16,875 nt of DNA, from the NCBI GenBank assembly GCA_012520015.1, contig JAAYPD010000418.1:1-16875 (forward strand). Reading direction: 5' to 3'. Under the pieces are notes generated by a model. That model saw nothing but the letters and a program-made list of their open reading frames with translations. It ran no database searches and was not told the origin of the DNA. This stretch comes from Methanomicrobiales archaeon. GTDB taxonomy: Archaea; Halobacteriota; Methanomicrobia; Methanomicrobiales; Methanospirillaceae. Below are positions 8,795 to 15,824 of this stretch, piece after piece. The translations under genes were made by a program, and so were the position numbers. Each line of letters begins with the position of its first letter. Within the stretch, counting starts at the first letter, position 1.

Positions 8795-8886
8795 TAATAG
8801 CGATAGCTATCGTTCTAAGCGAAAAGGATAGTAGAAAATTTGCTTCTTTTGTGATTTTTTTGCATATTTTCAGTTTTATCACCTCT

Positions 8887-8900
8887 CATATGATCATATG
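8887..8900. repeat. 14-bp perfect palindrome inside the right end of the IS5-family element
   Basis: CATATGATCATATG is self-complementary. It lies 23 bases inside the right inverted repeat. A transposase-binding or regulatory role is possible but unproven; no equivalent palindrome was seen at the left end. Confidence 0.4.
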
Positions 8901-8923
8901 TTGTCGTTGTAAGATCAAAAATA

Positions 8924-8942
8924 GGGGTTATTAGCTATTCTC
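8924..8942 (-). repeat. Right terminal inverted repeat of the IS5-family element
   Basis: Complement of the left repeat at 7802-7820, 17 of 19 positions. It is followed directly by TACA at 8943-8946, the second copy of the target duplication. Confidence 0.85.
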
Positions 8943-9070
8943 TACAGAATAAGGACGATGAGGTAACGATACGTGAACTGACAGAGCAGTTTCACAGTAA
9001 CCGAAATACCATAGCGAAATATCTCCAGGCTCTCATCCGGAGAGGCGATATTGAAGTTACGCAATTTGGG

Positions 9071-10324
9071 ATGATGAAAATATATCGGATGAGTTCACGA
9101 ATTCCAGCAAAGGGAATGTTTCATCTGGTTATGGATCCCGCCTGTATCATAGATACGGAGAGAAATATTGTTTCTTACAATACATATTTCACAGAATTAT
9201 TTTCTTTAAAAGCAAGTAACCGAAAATTGTATTCACCTTGTACACTGCCAGAAGAGTTCTACCAGAACGATCTTGTTGATGCCATTATCCAAGGAATCCA
9301 TGGGGAAATATCTGAGAAGGCTTGGGAGATGAAAATTTCCGGAAGGCTCTATGCTCTTCATGTAAAAATACTGCCACTTATTCTTGAAGACAATACCTTT
9401 GGATGCGGGGTAATTTTCAGGGATGAATCTCGTGTTCAGAAATTATCCAGTTTTTTGGAAGAGTCAGAGGGAAGATATCGTGCTATTGTTGATGACCAAA
9501 TGGATCTTGTGTGCCGGAGAGCACCAGATCTTACCCTTACCTATGTGAATAAGGCATACTGCGAGGCTGCACGGCGAACTTCAGATGATCTTCTGGAGAA
9601 GAAACTATTCCCCTTTGTTCTCACCAATCTCTCAAATGAAACAGAATCAATTTACCGACAGATTACCATAAATAATCCAATTATTGAATTTAATACAAAA
9701 GATATTTCCAGCAACGGACAAAGCCGCTGGTTGCAGTGGAACTTAAGGGGTTTTTTTTCTCCACATGGAGAGATTTTGGAGTATCATGCAATAGGAAGGG
9801 ATATCACCCCGTTAAAACGGTGTGAAGAACAGATCCGAATATATCAACAATCAATTGAGTATCTTGTCCAGGAACGGACGCGTGAACTGCAGGAATCAAA
9901 CCAGAGATTAATAGAAGAACTGATGATTTGGGAGAAAAAAGAAGGAAGACTTTTAGAACGTGAAATGTGGTTTAAATCTATATTCAATAATATTACCGAA
10001 CCATGTCTTCTTTTTGAACAGAGTGAACATGGAGAACCAAGCAGGATAATTGAGGCGAATAAAAGTGCCTGTCATATTTTACAATATAGTCATGATGAAT
10101 TACTCTCAATGGTATCGACTGATATTACCACAGAAGAACACTGGTATGAATATCTCCAGTGTTATGCAAAACAGTTCGCTGAAGACCAGGTCATCAGGTA
10201 TCACGGAGTGGGGAAGAGAAAAGATGGGAAAAAATTACAGGTAGAAGTTTCAGCACAACGATTCAGATTGAGAAAAAAACCATTGGTCCTGATGATCTGC
10301 AGATCTCCGGAGGAACCGGTGTGA
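9071..10324 (+). CDS. PAS-PAS-PAS protein, 3' fragment of the IS-split winged-helix regulator
   Basis: The longest frame with an ATG after the insertion, 417 residues. Seen in sequence: PAS domains at about 17-120, 133-250 (with the GRDIT end motif) and 298-412, with a coiled-coil-like helix at about 252-297. No kinase or other output domain is present. The frame stays open upstream to 8894 and reads as a winged helix-turn-helix (translated from 8948 to 9070), but contains no ATG, GTG or TTG there, because the true start was cut off at 7764. If anything is now made from ATG 9071 (or the adjacent ATG 9074) it would be a PAS-only protein lacking DNA binding. The second PAS resembles the first PAS of the divergent receiver-GAF-PAS protein (both carry an RW-x-QW motif and a GRDIT end), suggesting a shared ligand type or common ancestry. 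Confidence 0.8.
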   Translation: MMKIYRMSSRIPAKGMFHLVMDPACIIDTERNIVSYNTYFTELFSLKASNRKLYSPCTLPEEFYQNDLVDAIIQGIHGEISEKAWEMKISGRLYALHVKILPLILEDNTFGCGVIFRDESRVQKLSSFLEESEGRYRAIVDDQMDLVCRRAPDLTLTYVNKAYCEAARRTSDDLLEKKLFPFVLTNLSNETESIYRQITINNPIIEFNTKDISSNGQSRWLQWNLRGFFSPHGEILEYHAIGRDITPLKRCEEQIRIYQQSIEYLVQERTRELQESNQRLIEELMIWEKKEGRLLEREMWFKSIFNNITEPCLLFEQSEHGEPSRIIEANKSACHILQYSHDELLSMVSTDITTEEHWYEYLQCYAKQFAEDQVIRYHGVGKRKDGKKLQVEVSAQRFRLRKKPLVLMICRSPEEPV

Positions 10325-10326
10325 CT

Positions 10327-10350
10327 ATTAATTTTACATTTCGCACCCCC
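10327..10350 (+). repeat. Left end of the IS1634-type element (duplication plus inverted repeat)
   Basis: These 24 bases are the exact complement of 12307-12330. The outer six, ATTAAT, are self-complementary, so they can equally be the target duplication (10327-10332 and 12325-12330). The inverted repeat proper is then the 18 bases TTTACATTTCGCACCCCC at 10333-10350. Confidence 0.85.
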
Positions 10351-10380
10351 AAAAAATTTATGAATAATTTTCAATTCATA

Positions 10381-10391
10381 TTATATAAAAG
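10381..10391 (+). promoter_or_regulatory. TATA-like box of the IS1634-type transposase gene
   Basis: TTATATAAAAG resembles the archaeal TATA box. It lies about 40 bases before the ATG at 10430, so a start of transcription about 25 bases downstream would leave a short leader. The call rests on sequence likeness and distance only. Confidence 0.5.
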
Positions 10392-10429
10392 ATTAAATAT
10401 ATATCTCAGAACATAATATAAATAAGGGT

Positions 10430-12187
10430 ATGTCTACACACCGACATATTGATCCTTCGTCTCGAAACGTCAACATCAAACTCGATCTGCTCAACCCGAC
10501 TATAATCTGCCGTCCGATTGAGTATTTTGAAACACCACTTCAGCTACCTGTTGTCGCCTCTTATCTGAACAAACTGCAGTTCATTGAGCAGATAAACGAC
10601 CGTGTTACCTGGGATTCTACGCAATGGAAGTACAGTCCAGGGATCCTTGCACAATTATTGGTTCTCCTCCCTTTTGTATCAGCAAATAAAAAGGTCAGTT
10701 TATCCCGAATTCATGAAGCATATGCCGGAATCGATCTTGAACTCCTTATAGGCAAGTCGATTGATCCCGCAACCCTCAATGATGATATGTTTGGTAGAGT
10801 CCTTGACAGGATATTTGAGGCCGGTTGTTCATCCTTATTTTCTTCCATAGCGCTATCGGTTAGATTAACGTTTAATCTCTCTGAAAACTTCATTCTCCAT
10901 TCAGATACAACATCACATGTTCTTTATGGTGATTATGAATGTGATGTTGGAGAAAAACCGCAAATAAAGATTATTCCCGGCTATAGCAAGCAAAAACGCG
11001 ATGATCTTAACCAAATCATGACCGGTGCTGTTACTGATGGTGATGGGTTGATTCTATATTCAAAAGTACTTGATGGGAACACTGCTGATTGCAGTTATAA
11101 TAACCTGGTTGTTTACGAATTACGTGAAATATTTGGGGAAGGATTTAAAAAATACTCATACATTGCAGATTCTAAACTTCTTAACAAACCCAACGTTGAG
11201 AAATTGTTTAAAGGGCCACACCCCATCCGGTTCATCTCAAGAATCCCAGAGAATTTTCATAAAAAATTGGCCGAAAAAGCTCGAACCCAAGCATATACTG
11301 AAAATAAATGGGCTTATCAAGGTCCTTGCTGTTCCCATCCTGGTAAAACATCAACTGAGTACTGGTCCTGTGCAATTTCTGAAAGTATCTATGACCATCC
11401 ATGCACCGTTCATGTGTATCGGAGTTCAGAGAGGGAGCGATTTATCGAGAAAAAGGTAGATAAAGCCAAAGATGAATTAAAACCCGTCCTTCAGGAACTT
11501 GAGAAGAGAGAGTTTGCATGTGAACCTGATGCTCTTGCAGAGAAAGAACGATTTTTAAAAGATTATTCGAAATCCCTCATTTATCCCGAACTTGTACTTG
11601 TTTGTAAAGAAGAAATAAAAAAACCTGTAGGAAGACCCGCAAAGAACCCAAAACCCCCTAAAATTATACGGAATTGGAAGATTCAAACGGTTGACATAAA
11701 GAGAAATGAGGAAATTATTGAGAAGAGAAAGAGAAAAGCGGCCACATTCTCTCTGTTAACGAATATCCCCCAAGAGGAAATGGGAAGTGCTGATGTTCTG
11801 ATAACTTATAAAGGCCAAGGGAAAGTCGAACAGAATTTTAAGATTCTAAAAGAACCTCTCATGGCTGCAACTATCTTTCTGGAGAAGGATACGAGGATTG
11901 CTGCTCTTATGACCATGCTGTACTTTAGTGCTCTACTTCACGGGATATTGCGACTTCTGACACACATCGAACTTGAAAAACTACCTGAACCACCAAGAAT
12001 AAACTCGAATAATCGGCCATTAATCAGACCAACTTCAGATACAATGATTTGGTTATTGTCACTCTTCAAGATACGATCAAGTAATGAGGGACATCAGATA
12101 TATACCCTTGTAAGTAATAGAAGAGATCAAGTGTCTTTGTTGTTGAAATTAACTCGATTTGACTTAGATTTTATTGGACCCTGTTAA
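10430..12187 (+). CDS. IS1634-family transposase (IS4 superfamily DDE)
   Basis: A 585-residue transposase carrying out cut-and-paste movement of its element. Seen in sequence: an N-terminal helical region (about 35-150); catalytic acids assigned as D159 (LHSDTTSHVLYGDY), D247 (SYIADSKLL) and E467 in YKGQGKVEQNFKILKEPL, the Y-(2)-R/K-(3)-E-(6)-K signature of the IS4 superfamily; and a long insertion rich in charged residues between the second and third acids (about 335-440), usual for IS1634 enzymes. Length is normal for the family and there is no internal stop, so it looks functional. The start is ATG at 10430 after a TATA-like box; the upstream AAGGG is only a weak ribosome site. Codon use and AT content do not stand out strongly from neighbours. 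Confidence 0.92.
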   Translation: MSTHRHIDPSSRNVNIKLDLLNPTIICRPIEYFETPLQLPVVASYLNKLQFIEQINDRVTWDSTQWKYSPGILAQLLVLLPFVSANKKVSLSRIHEAYAGIDLELLIGKSIDPATLNDDMFGRVLDRIFEAGCSSLFSSIALSVRLTFNLSENFILHSDTTSHVLYGDYECDVGEKPQIKIIPGYSKQKRDDLNQIMTGAVTDGDGLILYSKVLDGNTADCSYNNLVVYELREIFGEGFKKYSYIADSKLLNKPNVEKLFKGPHPIRFISRIPENFHKKLAEKARTQAYTENKWAYQGPCCSHPGKTSTEYWSCAISESIYDHPCTVHVYRSSERERFIEKKVDKAKDELKPVLQELEKREFACEPDALAEKERFLKDYSKSLIYPELVLVCKEEIKKPVGRPAKNPKPPKIIRNWKIQTVDIKRNEEIIEKRKRKAATFSLLTNIPQEEMGSADVLITYKGQGKVEQNFKILKEPLMAATIFLEKDTRIAALMTMLYFSALLHGILRLLTHIELEKLPEPPRINSNNRPLIRPTSDTMIWLLSLFKIRSSNEGHQIYTLVSNRRDQVSLLLKLTRFDLDFIGPC

Positions 12188-12306
12188 GTAGAAAAAATTG
12201 ATCACAAGGTATTCATGAGAATAAGTTTAGCGTATGCAATTGTCGGGTGTTCAGGAGTAACTTGGTTCATGGAGTAAGAACTGGAAATTAGAACTCCGTT
12301 TTATCA

Positions 12307-12330
12307 GGGGGTGCGAAATGTAAAATTAAT
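12307..12330 (-). repeat. Right end of the IS1634-type element (inverted repeat plus duplication)
   Basis: Exact complement of 10327-10350. The inverted repeat proper is taken as 12307-12324, with the second ATTAAT target copy at 12325-12330. Confidence 0.85.
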
Positions 12331-12434
12331 GATCCATATGACCGGGTTTTTATGGCTTGAAACCAAAAAATATATACATGAATAGCTAAAGAAGACTCGA
12401 TTATCGGCGATTTATCCGATATTTTCACCCTCAT

Positions 12435-14690
12435 TTATTCACGAGGAGGAAACGTGAAGTAGAATGTCGTTCCTTCTCCAGGTGTTGACTCTACCCAGAT
12501 CTTCCCGCCATGTCGCCGGATAATACGATGAACGGTTGCAAGACCCACTCCTGACCCTTCGAACTGGTCAGTTCTCACCAGTCTCATAAATGGTTTGAAT
12601 ATCTGACCAGATAACCTCATTTCAAAGCCTATGCCATTGTCTTTGACATAATAGACAGTTCCTGCATGATCCTTGACTGTCCCAATCTCTACCCGGGGGT
12701 CGCTTCTTTTTCTGGAGAACTTTACGGCATTACTGATCAGGTTCATGAAAACCTGCTGTATCATTGTTTTATCCCCATAACACGGAGGCAGGTCGTAGAT
12801 TATGACACTGACCTTGTGATCAGGATTCTGCTCAAGCACAGATGATACTACATCTGAAATAAGTGGATTCAGAGAAATTTCTTCATATTTCAACTCCTGC
12901 CAGTTTAAATGAGAGAGTAAGAGGAGACTTTCGATCAGATCATTCATATGAAGCACCGTCTGGCGGATTTTTTCAAGATATTCGCGTTCTTTTGGTTCCA
13001 GGCGAGAACCGGCTTTCATCGAAAGGATCGTGGAAAATCCATCAATTGCCCGTAATGGGGCCTTGAGATCATGAGAGACTGAGTACGTAAACGCCTTCAA
13101 TTCACTGGTAGCCTCTTCCAATTCGAACGTCCGTTGAGCGACCCGTTTCTCCAGGTCAACATTCAGGAGGCGAACTTCTGCTTCTACCTGTTTCAGCCGT
13201 GTTACATCAACAACACTTCCTCTGGCTCCAATTACGACACCGTTTTCTGATCGTGATGCTACATAGGCTAAAATAGGAAATGTGTCTCCATCTTTTCGCA
13301 GACAGGTGAACTCCGATCCCACGGTTTTTTGTCCATGAAGAATGACATTGAACATCTCTTTTGCCCTGTCGAGGTCTTGCGGGCAGATTGATGAAAATAT
13401 ATTGATTCCCTGGAAGGATTTGTTAAAATTTGCACCAAAGAGTTCAAAGGCAGCGGGATTCGCAAATGTAATGTTTCCATCGAGATCTGATTCAAACACC
13501 CCTACCGGGAGGAGCTGGACAAGATCCATGAACCGTTGCTCACTTGCTTCCCGTTTCCGTATCTGTTCTTTCAGCCGTTCTACCATGACTCCTGTCTTCT
13601 CTGCTAAATTTGACAGTTCGTATCCATGTACTGGTCTGATGGTATGATTGAGGTCGCCTGCAGCAATGGCATCAACATCTGTAGTAAACTGCTCGATGGG
13701 TTTTGATATCCTCCGTGACACCATAAATGCGATGAGTCCTCCCATGAGTAAAACGAGTATGGCGGTAAATCCATGGATAAATCCCATTTGTGTCAGTTCT
13801 TCGGAAAGTATGGAATCATTGTAGGTAAGTTTTGCAAAAATGCTCATATCTGCAGGGTAATCAGGGTTTCGAAGATCAACGGGAATCCATATGATAGTCT
13901 TGTGCAATTCCGGGCCCTTAACGACCCGGGTAGTCCGATTCTCCTTGAGGAGAGCGTCAAGCATGGATGATTCTTCCGGTGTTGGAATGTAACTGGTATT
14001 GTACACTAATCTCTTTTGTGACTGGAAAAGAAGCACATCCTCAAGGTACGGATTGAAAGCCTTGATGTCATCCACAACGTTGCTATACTGGACAACCATC
14101 CGCTCACCAGCGAATTTATCAGAAACAAGTCCGAGTTCAATGATATAGTGGTGATCAGGGGTCGGCATGTAACTATATTTTGTCAAAATCCCTTCAACAT
14201 GATTCTGGCAGACCAGATCCGGGTAAAAACCTGATGTGTTCCGAATATTCTGCAACCATTGATGAAACTCGGGGGAAACAATGGAGAAATCTAAACTGAG
14301 TTCGCTTGATTTTGTTGTGTGCTGAATAATACTTAAGTTATTGATGATGTAGATGTCCATCCCCCCGATTCGAGTCTTCAGGGATTCAAGGTCCATACGG
14401 GATGGATCACCACCGGTTTGATTGTACTCTTCCATTACTATGACAAATGCATCCTGCATATCTTCATTGAAGGTATTATCGTAGATTGTCAGACCGGCAT
14501 CAATCATCCGGAAAGAGTTATTGAGATGGGATTCGGTAATAACATGAAGACGGTGTGCATTTGCCTCAAGATTACTCTTCGATGATTCGTAATTCGCCCA
14601 GATACCGGCAAGGAGGGCAGTAACAATGATTATGAAAAGTATTCCCATGATAAGATAGGAAAAATGTAACTTTTCACTCAATCCTGGCAA
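12435..14690 (-). CDS. Membrane sensor histidine kinase (extracellular sensor-HAMP-PAS-HisKA-HATPase)
   Basis: A two-pass membrane kinase. Residue numbers count from a possible upstream TTG at 14712-14714. Seen in sequence: membrane segment about 18-40; an extracellular sensor of about 270 residues, Cache-like in size and position (41-310); second membrane segment about 312-332; HAMP about 333-385; PAS 391-509 (VVDVT end); a coiled coil; HisKA with phospho-acceptor H548 (SVSHDLKAPLRAIDGF); N-box with N658 and N662; G1 box KDNGIGF (692-697); G2 box GSGVGLA; C-terminal end PPRE. Known: such kinases sense a solute outside the cell and phosphorylate a response regulator. No receiver gene is adjacent, so the partner is elsewhere. 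The H-box is of the bacterial HDLKAPLR type, unlike the HDIKN kinase at 229-2595. I chose TTG at 14688-14690 because AGGGGGTG lies seven bases before it; no ATG occurs until codon 23. Confidence 0.9.
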   Translation of the reverse strand: MPGLSEKLHFSYLIMGILFIIIVTALLAGIWANYESSKSNLEANAHRLHVITESHLNNSFRMIDAGLTIYDNTFNEDMQDAFVIVMEEYNQTGGDPSRMDLESLKTRIGGMDIYIINNLSIIQHTTKSSELSLDFSIVSPEFHQWLQNIRNTSGFYPDLVCQNHVEGILTKYSYMPTPDHHYIIELGLVSDKFAGERMVVQYSNVVDDIKAFNPYLEDVLLFQSQKRLVYNTSYIPTPEESSMLDALLKENRTTRVVKGPELHKTIIWIPVDLRNPDYPADMSIFAKLTYNDSILSEELTQMGFIHGFTAILVLLMGGLIAFMVSRRISKPIEQFTTDVDAIAAGDLNHTIRPVHGYELSNLAEKTGVMVERLKEQIRKREASEQRFMDLVQLLPVGVFESDLDGNITFANPAAFELFGANFNKSFQGINIFSSICPQDLDRAKEMFNVILHGQKTVGSEFTCLRKDGDTFPILAYVASRSENGVVIGARGSVVDVTRLKQVEAEVRLLNVDLEKRVAQRTFELEEATSELKAFTYSVSHDLKAPLRAIDGFSTILSMKAGSRLEPKEREYLEKIRQTVLHMNDLIESLLLLSHLNWQELKYEEISLNPLISDVVSSVLEQNPDHKVSVIIYDLPPCYGDKTMIQQVFMNLISNAVKFSRKRSDPRVEIGTVKDHAGTVYYVKDNGIGFEMRLSGQIFKPFMRLVRTDQFEGSGVGLATVHRIIRRHGGKIWVESTPGEGTTFYFTFPPRE

Positions 14691-14697
14691 ACATACC

Positions 14698-14705
14698 CAC
14701 CCCCT
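14698..14705 (-). promoter_or_regulatory. Ribosome binding site that favours a TTG start for the membrane kinase
   Basis: AGGGGGTG on the minus strand ends seven bases before TTG 14690-14688. It lies inside the longer reading from TTG 14714, which has no such site, so the shorter start is preferred. Confidence 0.55.
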
Positions 14706-14729
14706 TAATGTCAATGGGTATGTATTCGA

Positions 14730-14742
14730 TAATAAAATATAC
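14730..14742 (-). promoter_or_regulatory. TATA-like box of the membrane kinase gene
   Basis: Read on the minus strand, GTATATTTTATTA is AT-only apart from the first base. A transcription start about 25 bases downstream would fall near 14711, just before the ribosome site at 14705-14698. The element is inferred from likeness and distance. Confidence 0.4.
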
Positions 14743-14857
14743 GGCCATTAAACCTGGATTTAGAGGGGTTTAGATATTGCTTCGTATCGGATAAAAACAG
14801 GAGAACCTCCAAAATGTTATGGCGCAGATTCTGGGTTTTATGAAACTCTGAGATAAC

Positions 14858-14953
14858 TCAATCGTGATCCGGGATATCTGATGAATCGGTATATTCCGAC
14901 TTAACCTGTGCTCGGTTGTCCTGTTGATCACATGAATCATCAGGATGAGCCAT
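14858..14953 (-). CDS. Possible small acidic protein (31 residues)
   Basis: ATG at 14951-14953 to TGA at 14858-14860. A strong Shine-Dalgarno sequence, GGGAGGG (14967-14961, minus strand), stands seven bases before the ATG, which is better than that of any large gene in this window. The peptide is very hydrophilic: eight aspartates and one glutamate against one lysine and one arginine, one cysteine, and no hydrophobic stretch (it begins MAHPDDSCDQQ and ends DIPDHD). I do not recognise it. It runs divergently from the HTH gene at 15071 and in the same direction as the membrane kinase. It could be a genuine microprotein or a chance frame; the ribosome site is the main argument. Confidence 0.4.
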   Translation of the reverse strand: MAHPDDSCDQQDNRAQVKSEYTDSSDIPDHD

Positions 14954-15070
14954 GGAAAAACCCTCCCATCGAGTATGGAAGAGAACAAAAAAACGATTAA
15001 TGAAAGATAAAAATGGGACTTGACCCGGAGAACCAAATAATTTTTGAACTTCAAATGAAAACCGGTAAAC

Positions 15071-15400
15071 ATGGCCGAACATGGGGAGTGGAATCAGAAA
15101 GGGGCAACCCTCAGTGACAAAACAGCAATGAAAGACTACGGAGTTGACCGGGAATTTATATTAAAGGGAATCCGTGCAGGAAAACTGGAATTCCAGGAGC
15201 GTTCAATAAATGGGAATCCATATGTTGTCATATTGAGAAGACAACTGGAACAGCATATCGCTGAGGAACTGGGAAGTGACCACCTGTCGTTGATATTAAA
15301 TCAGAAAAAGATACGGACGCTGAAGAAAGAGATCAAAGAAACAAGACTAAAATTACAGAGTCTTGAACTGGAACTGGCAGCATTAGATAAAAAGGAGTGA
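15071..15400 (+). CDS. Small helix-turn-helix / coiled-coil protein, function unknown
   Basis: A 109-residue protein with two parts. Residues about 13-66 (LSDKTAMKDYGVDREFILK, GIRAGKLEFQERSINGNPYV) look like the excisionase/MerR-type helix-turn-helix: a short helix ending in YGV, a recognition helix, then a beta-hairpin wing with GKL and an NP-Y turn. Residues about 70-107 are a strongly charged leucine-repeat helix, likely a coiled coil for dimerisation. Inferred role: a DNA-binding adaptor or small regulator; no integrase or phage gene is nearby to support an excisionase role. The start is ATG at 15071 without a clear ribosome site; an AT-rich box about 30 bases upstream would fit a nearly leaderless transcript. 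It converges with the zinc-finger gene that ends at 15544. Confidence 0.7.
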   Translation: MAEHGEWNQKGATLSDKTAMKDYGVDREFILKGIRAGKLEFQERSINGNPYVVILRRQLEQHIAEELGSDHLSLILNQKKIRTLKKEIKETRLKLQSLELELAALDKKE

Positions 15401-15543
15401 AATCAGGCTGGTTCAGGTGGCTAATCATCGCTCGGAGAGGCCATGACCCGGGTCTGAAAATATCTTATTGTATCGGATCATATACCCCGAACGGATTATC
15501 TGCAGGTAGTTCGCAAGGATACAGGCAACTCTTGAGAGACTTT
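15401..15543. other. Convergent intergenic spacer
   Basis: Lies between the stop of the small HTH gene and the apparent original stop of the pRiA4b-like gene. No gene or strong hairpin was seen. Confidence 0.4.
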
Positions 15544-15824
15544 TCATCCCAATAATTTCATATCAAGAGCCGTTCTTACATCTGAAGAACGGATACGAGT
15601 CATATTTGGCTTCACTCCAAAAAATGCAGCAATCATCTCAGCACAGGATGTTGTCTTTCCTTTTGTGATAAGCCCGTTCTCCTGATACTGGGTGAAGATA
15701 ATTGCGGATGACCACAAAAGACAATCCCCTTTATGAAGCGGACTTTCAGATTCTCTGCCAGACTATCCAGCATAAGAATACACCCCTCGAGGATCGGCGG
15801 TGAATTATCAGCCTTGAAAAAAAA
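15544..15824 (-). pseudogene. Out-of-frame C-terminal part of the pRiA4b-like zinc-finger protein
   Basis: Beyond the homopolymer at 15817-15824 (eight A on the plus strand), a second minus-strand frame reads a natural continuation (KADNSPPILEGCILMLDSLA). After the four C at 15726-15729, a third frame reads CLLWSSAIIFTQYQENGLI and AEMIAAFFGVKP up to LLG and a TGA at 15544-15546. One extra base in each homopolymer would join all three into a single 433-residue protein; 1302 bases is exactly 434 codons with stop. The tail resembles the uncharacterised domain often found behind pRiA4b ORF-3-like domains (I believe DUF6398), with W-(S/A)-x-A-I-I and a helix-turn-helix-like FFGV segment. Either the gene is decayed at its 3' end or the sequence has two homopolymer errors. 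Confidence 0.75.

Larger units (their letters stand above)
7802..8942 (+). mobile_element. IS5-family insertion sequence, complete (about 1.14 kb)
   Basis: The element is bounded by imperfect terminal inverted repeats: 7802-7820 (GAGAATAGCTAAAAACCTC) and the complement of 8924-8942, with 17 of 19 positions matching. It holds one transposase gene on the plus strand and is flanked by TACA direct repeats. About 130 bases between the transposase stop and the right repeat carry no gene but hold two perfect palindromes, CGATAGCTATCG (8801-8812) and CATATGATCATATG (8887-8900), which may act in termination or transposase binding. It lies inside the coding sequence of a winged-helix/PAS regulator, in the same orientation. 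Intact ends, duplication and an uninterrupted transposase suggest a recent insertion that may still be mobile. Confidence 0.88.
7764..10324 (+). pseudogene. Winged-helix / triple-PAS regulator gene, split by an IS5-family element
   Basis: The full gene can be rebuilt: codons 1-12 and two bases of codon 13 lie at 7764-7801, and the rest resumes at 8947 and runs to the TGA at 10322-10324. Joining 7801 to 8947 removes the IS and one copy of the TACA duplication, and gives an uninterrupted 471-residue protein. Its first 60 residues form a winged helix-turn-helix (VTIRELTEQF then a RNTIAKYLQALIRRG recognition helix), which is missing from the present downstream open frame. Three PAS domains follow. 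Known for this architecture: DNA-binding domain plus PAS domains gives a one-component or kinase-linked transcription regulator. Inferred: it normally regulated itself or the divergent signalling operon, which starts 145 bases away. The insertion removes the start codon and first 13 codons from the transcript of the rest, so the DNA-binding function is probably lost. Confidence 0.85.
10333..12324 (+). mobile_element. IS1634-type (IS4 superfamily) insertion sequence, complete (about 2.0 kb)
   Basis: Perfect 18-bp terminal inverted repeats (10333-10350 and 12307-12324) flank a single transposase gene. ATTAAT stands on each outer side and is taken as a 6-bp target duplication; since it is palindromic, it could instead be part of a 24-bp repeat. 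The left end lies two bases after the stop codon of the winged-helix/PAS regulator, so that gene is not cut here, though its terminator and downstream context are. Size and transposase length fit the IS1634 family. It is unrelated to the IS5-type element 1.4 kb upstream, so the two do not form a composite transposon. Confidence 0.85.
14715..15070. other. 356-bp intergenic region between the membrane kinase and the small HTH gene
   Basis: It contains the kinase promoter on its left side, a possible 31-codon gene (14858-14953, minus) in the middle, and an AT-rich promoter-like run (AATAATTTTT, about 15036-15046) before the plus-strand gene at 15071. No RNA gene, long repeat or further convincing frame was seen. 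Confidence 0.5.

Noticed and set aside
8795..8930. Possible separate small gene or RNA between the IS5-type transposase and the right inverted repeat
   Set aside because: No frame of useful length is present; the palindromes there are short and more simply explained as internal parts of the IS.
7802..12324. Possible composite transposon carrying the PAS regulator between two insertion sequences
   Set aside because: The two elements belong to different families with different ends, each has its own target duplication, and the left one sits inside the gene it would be carrying.
13268..13970. Several open frames of 65-101 codons on both strands
   Set aside because: All overlap the HAMP-PAS and sensor part of the membrane kinase and read as shadows of it, without domains of their own.
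14770..15072. Minus-strand frame of 100 codons upstream of the membrane kinase
   Set aside because: No ribosome site, no recognisable domain, and it overlaps the promoter regions of both neighbours; the shorter 31-codon frame in another phase has far better start signals.
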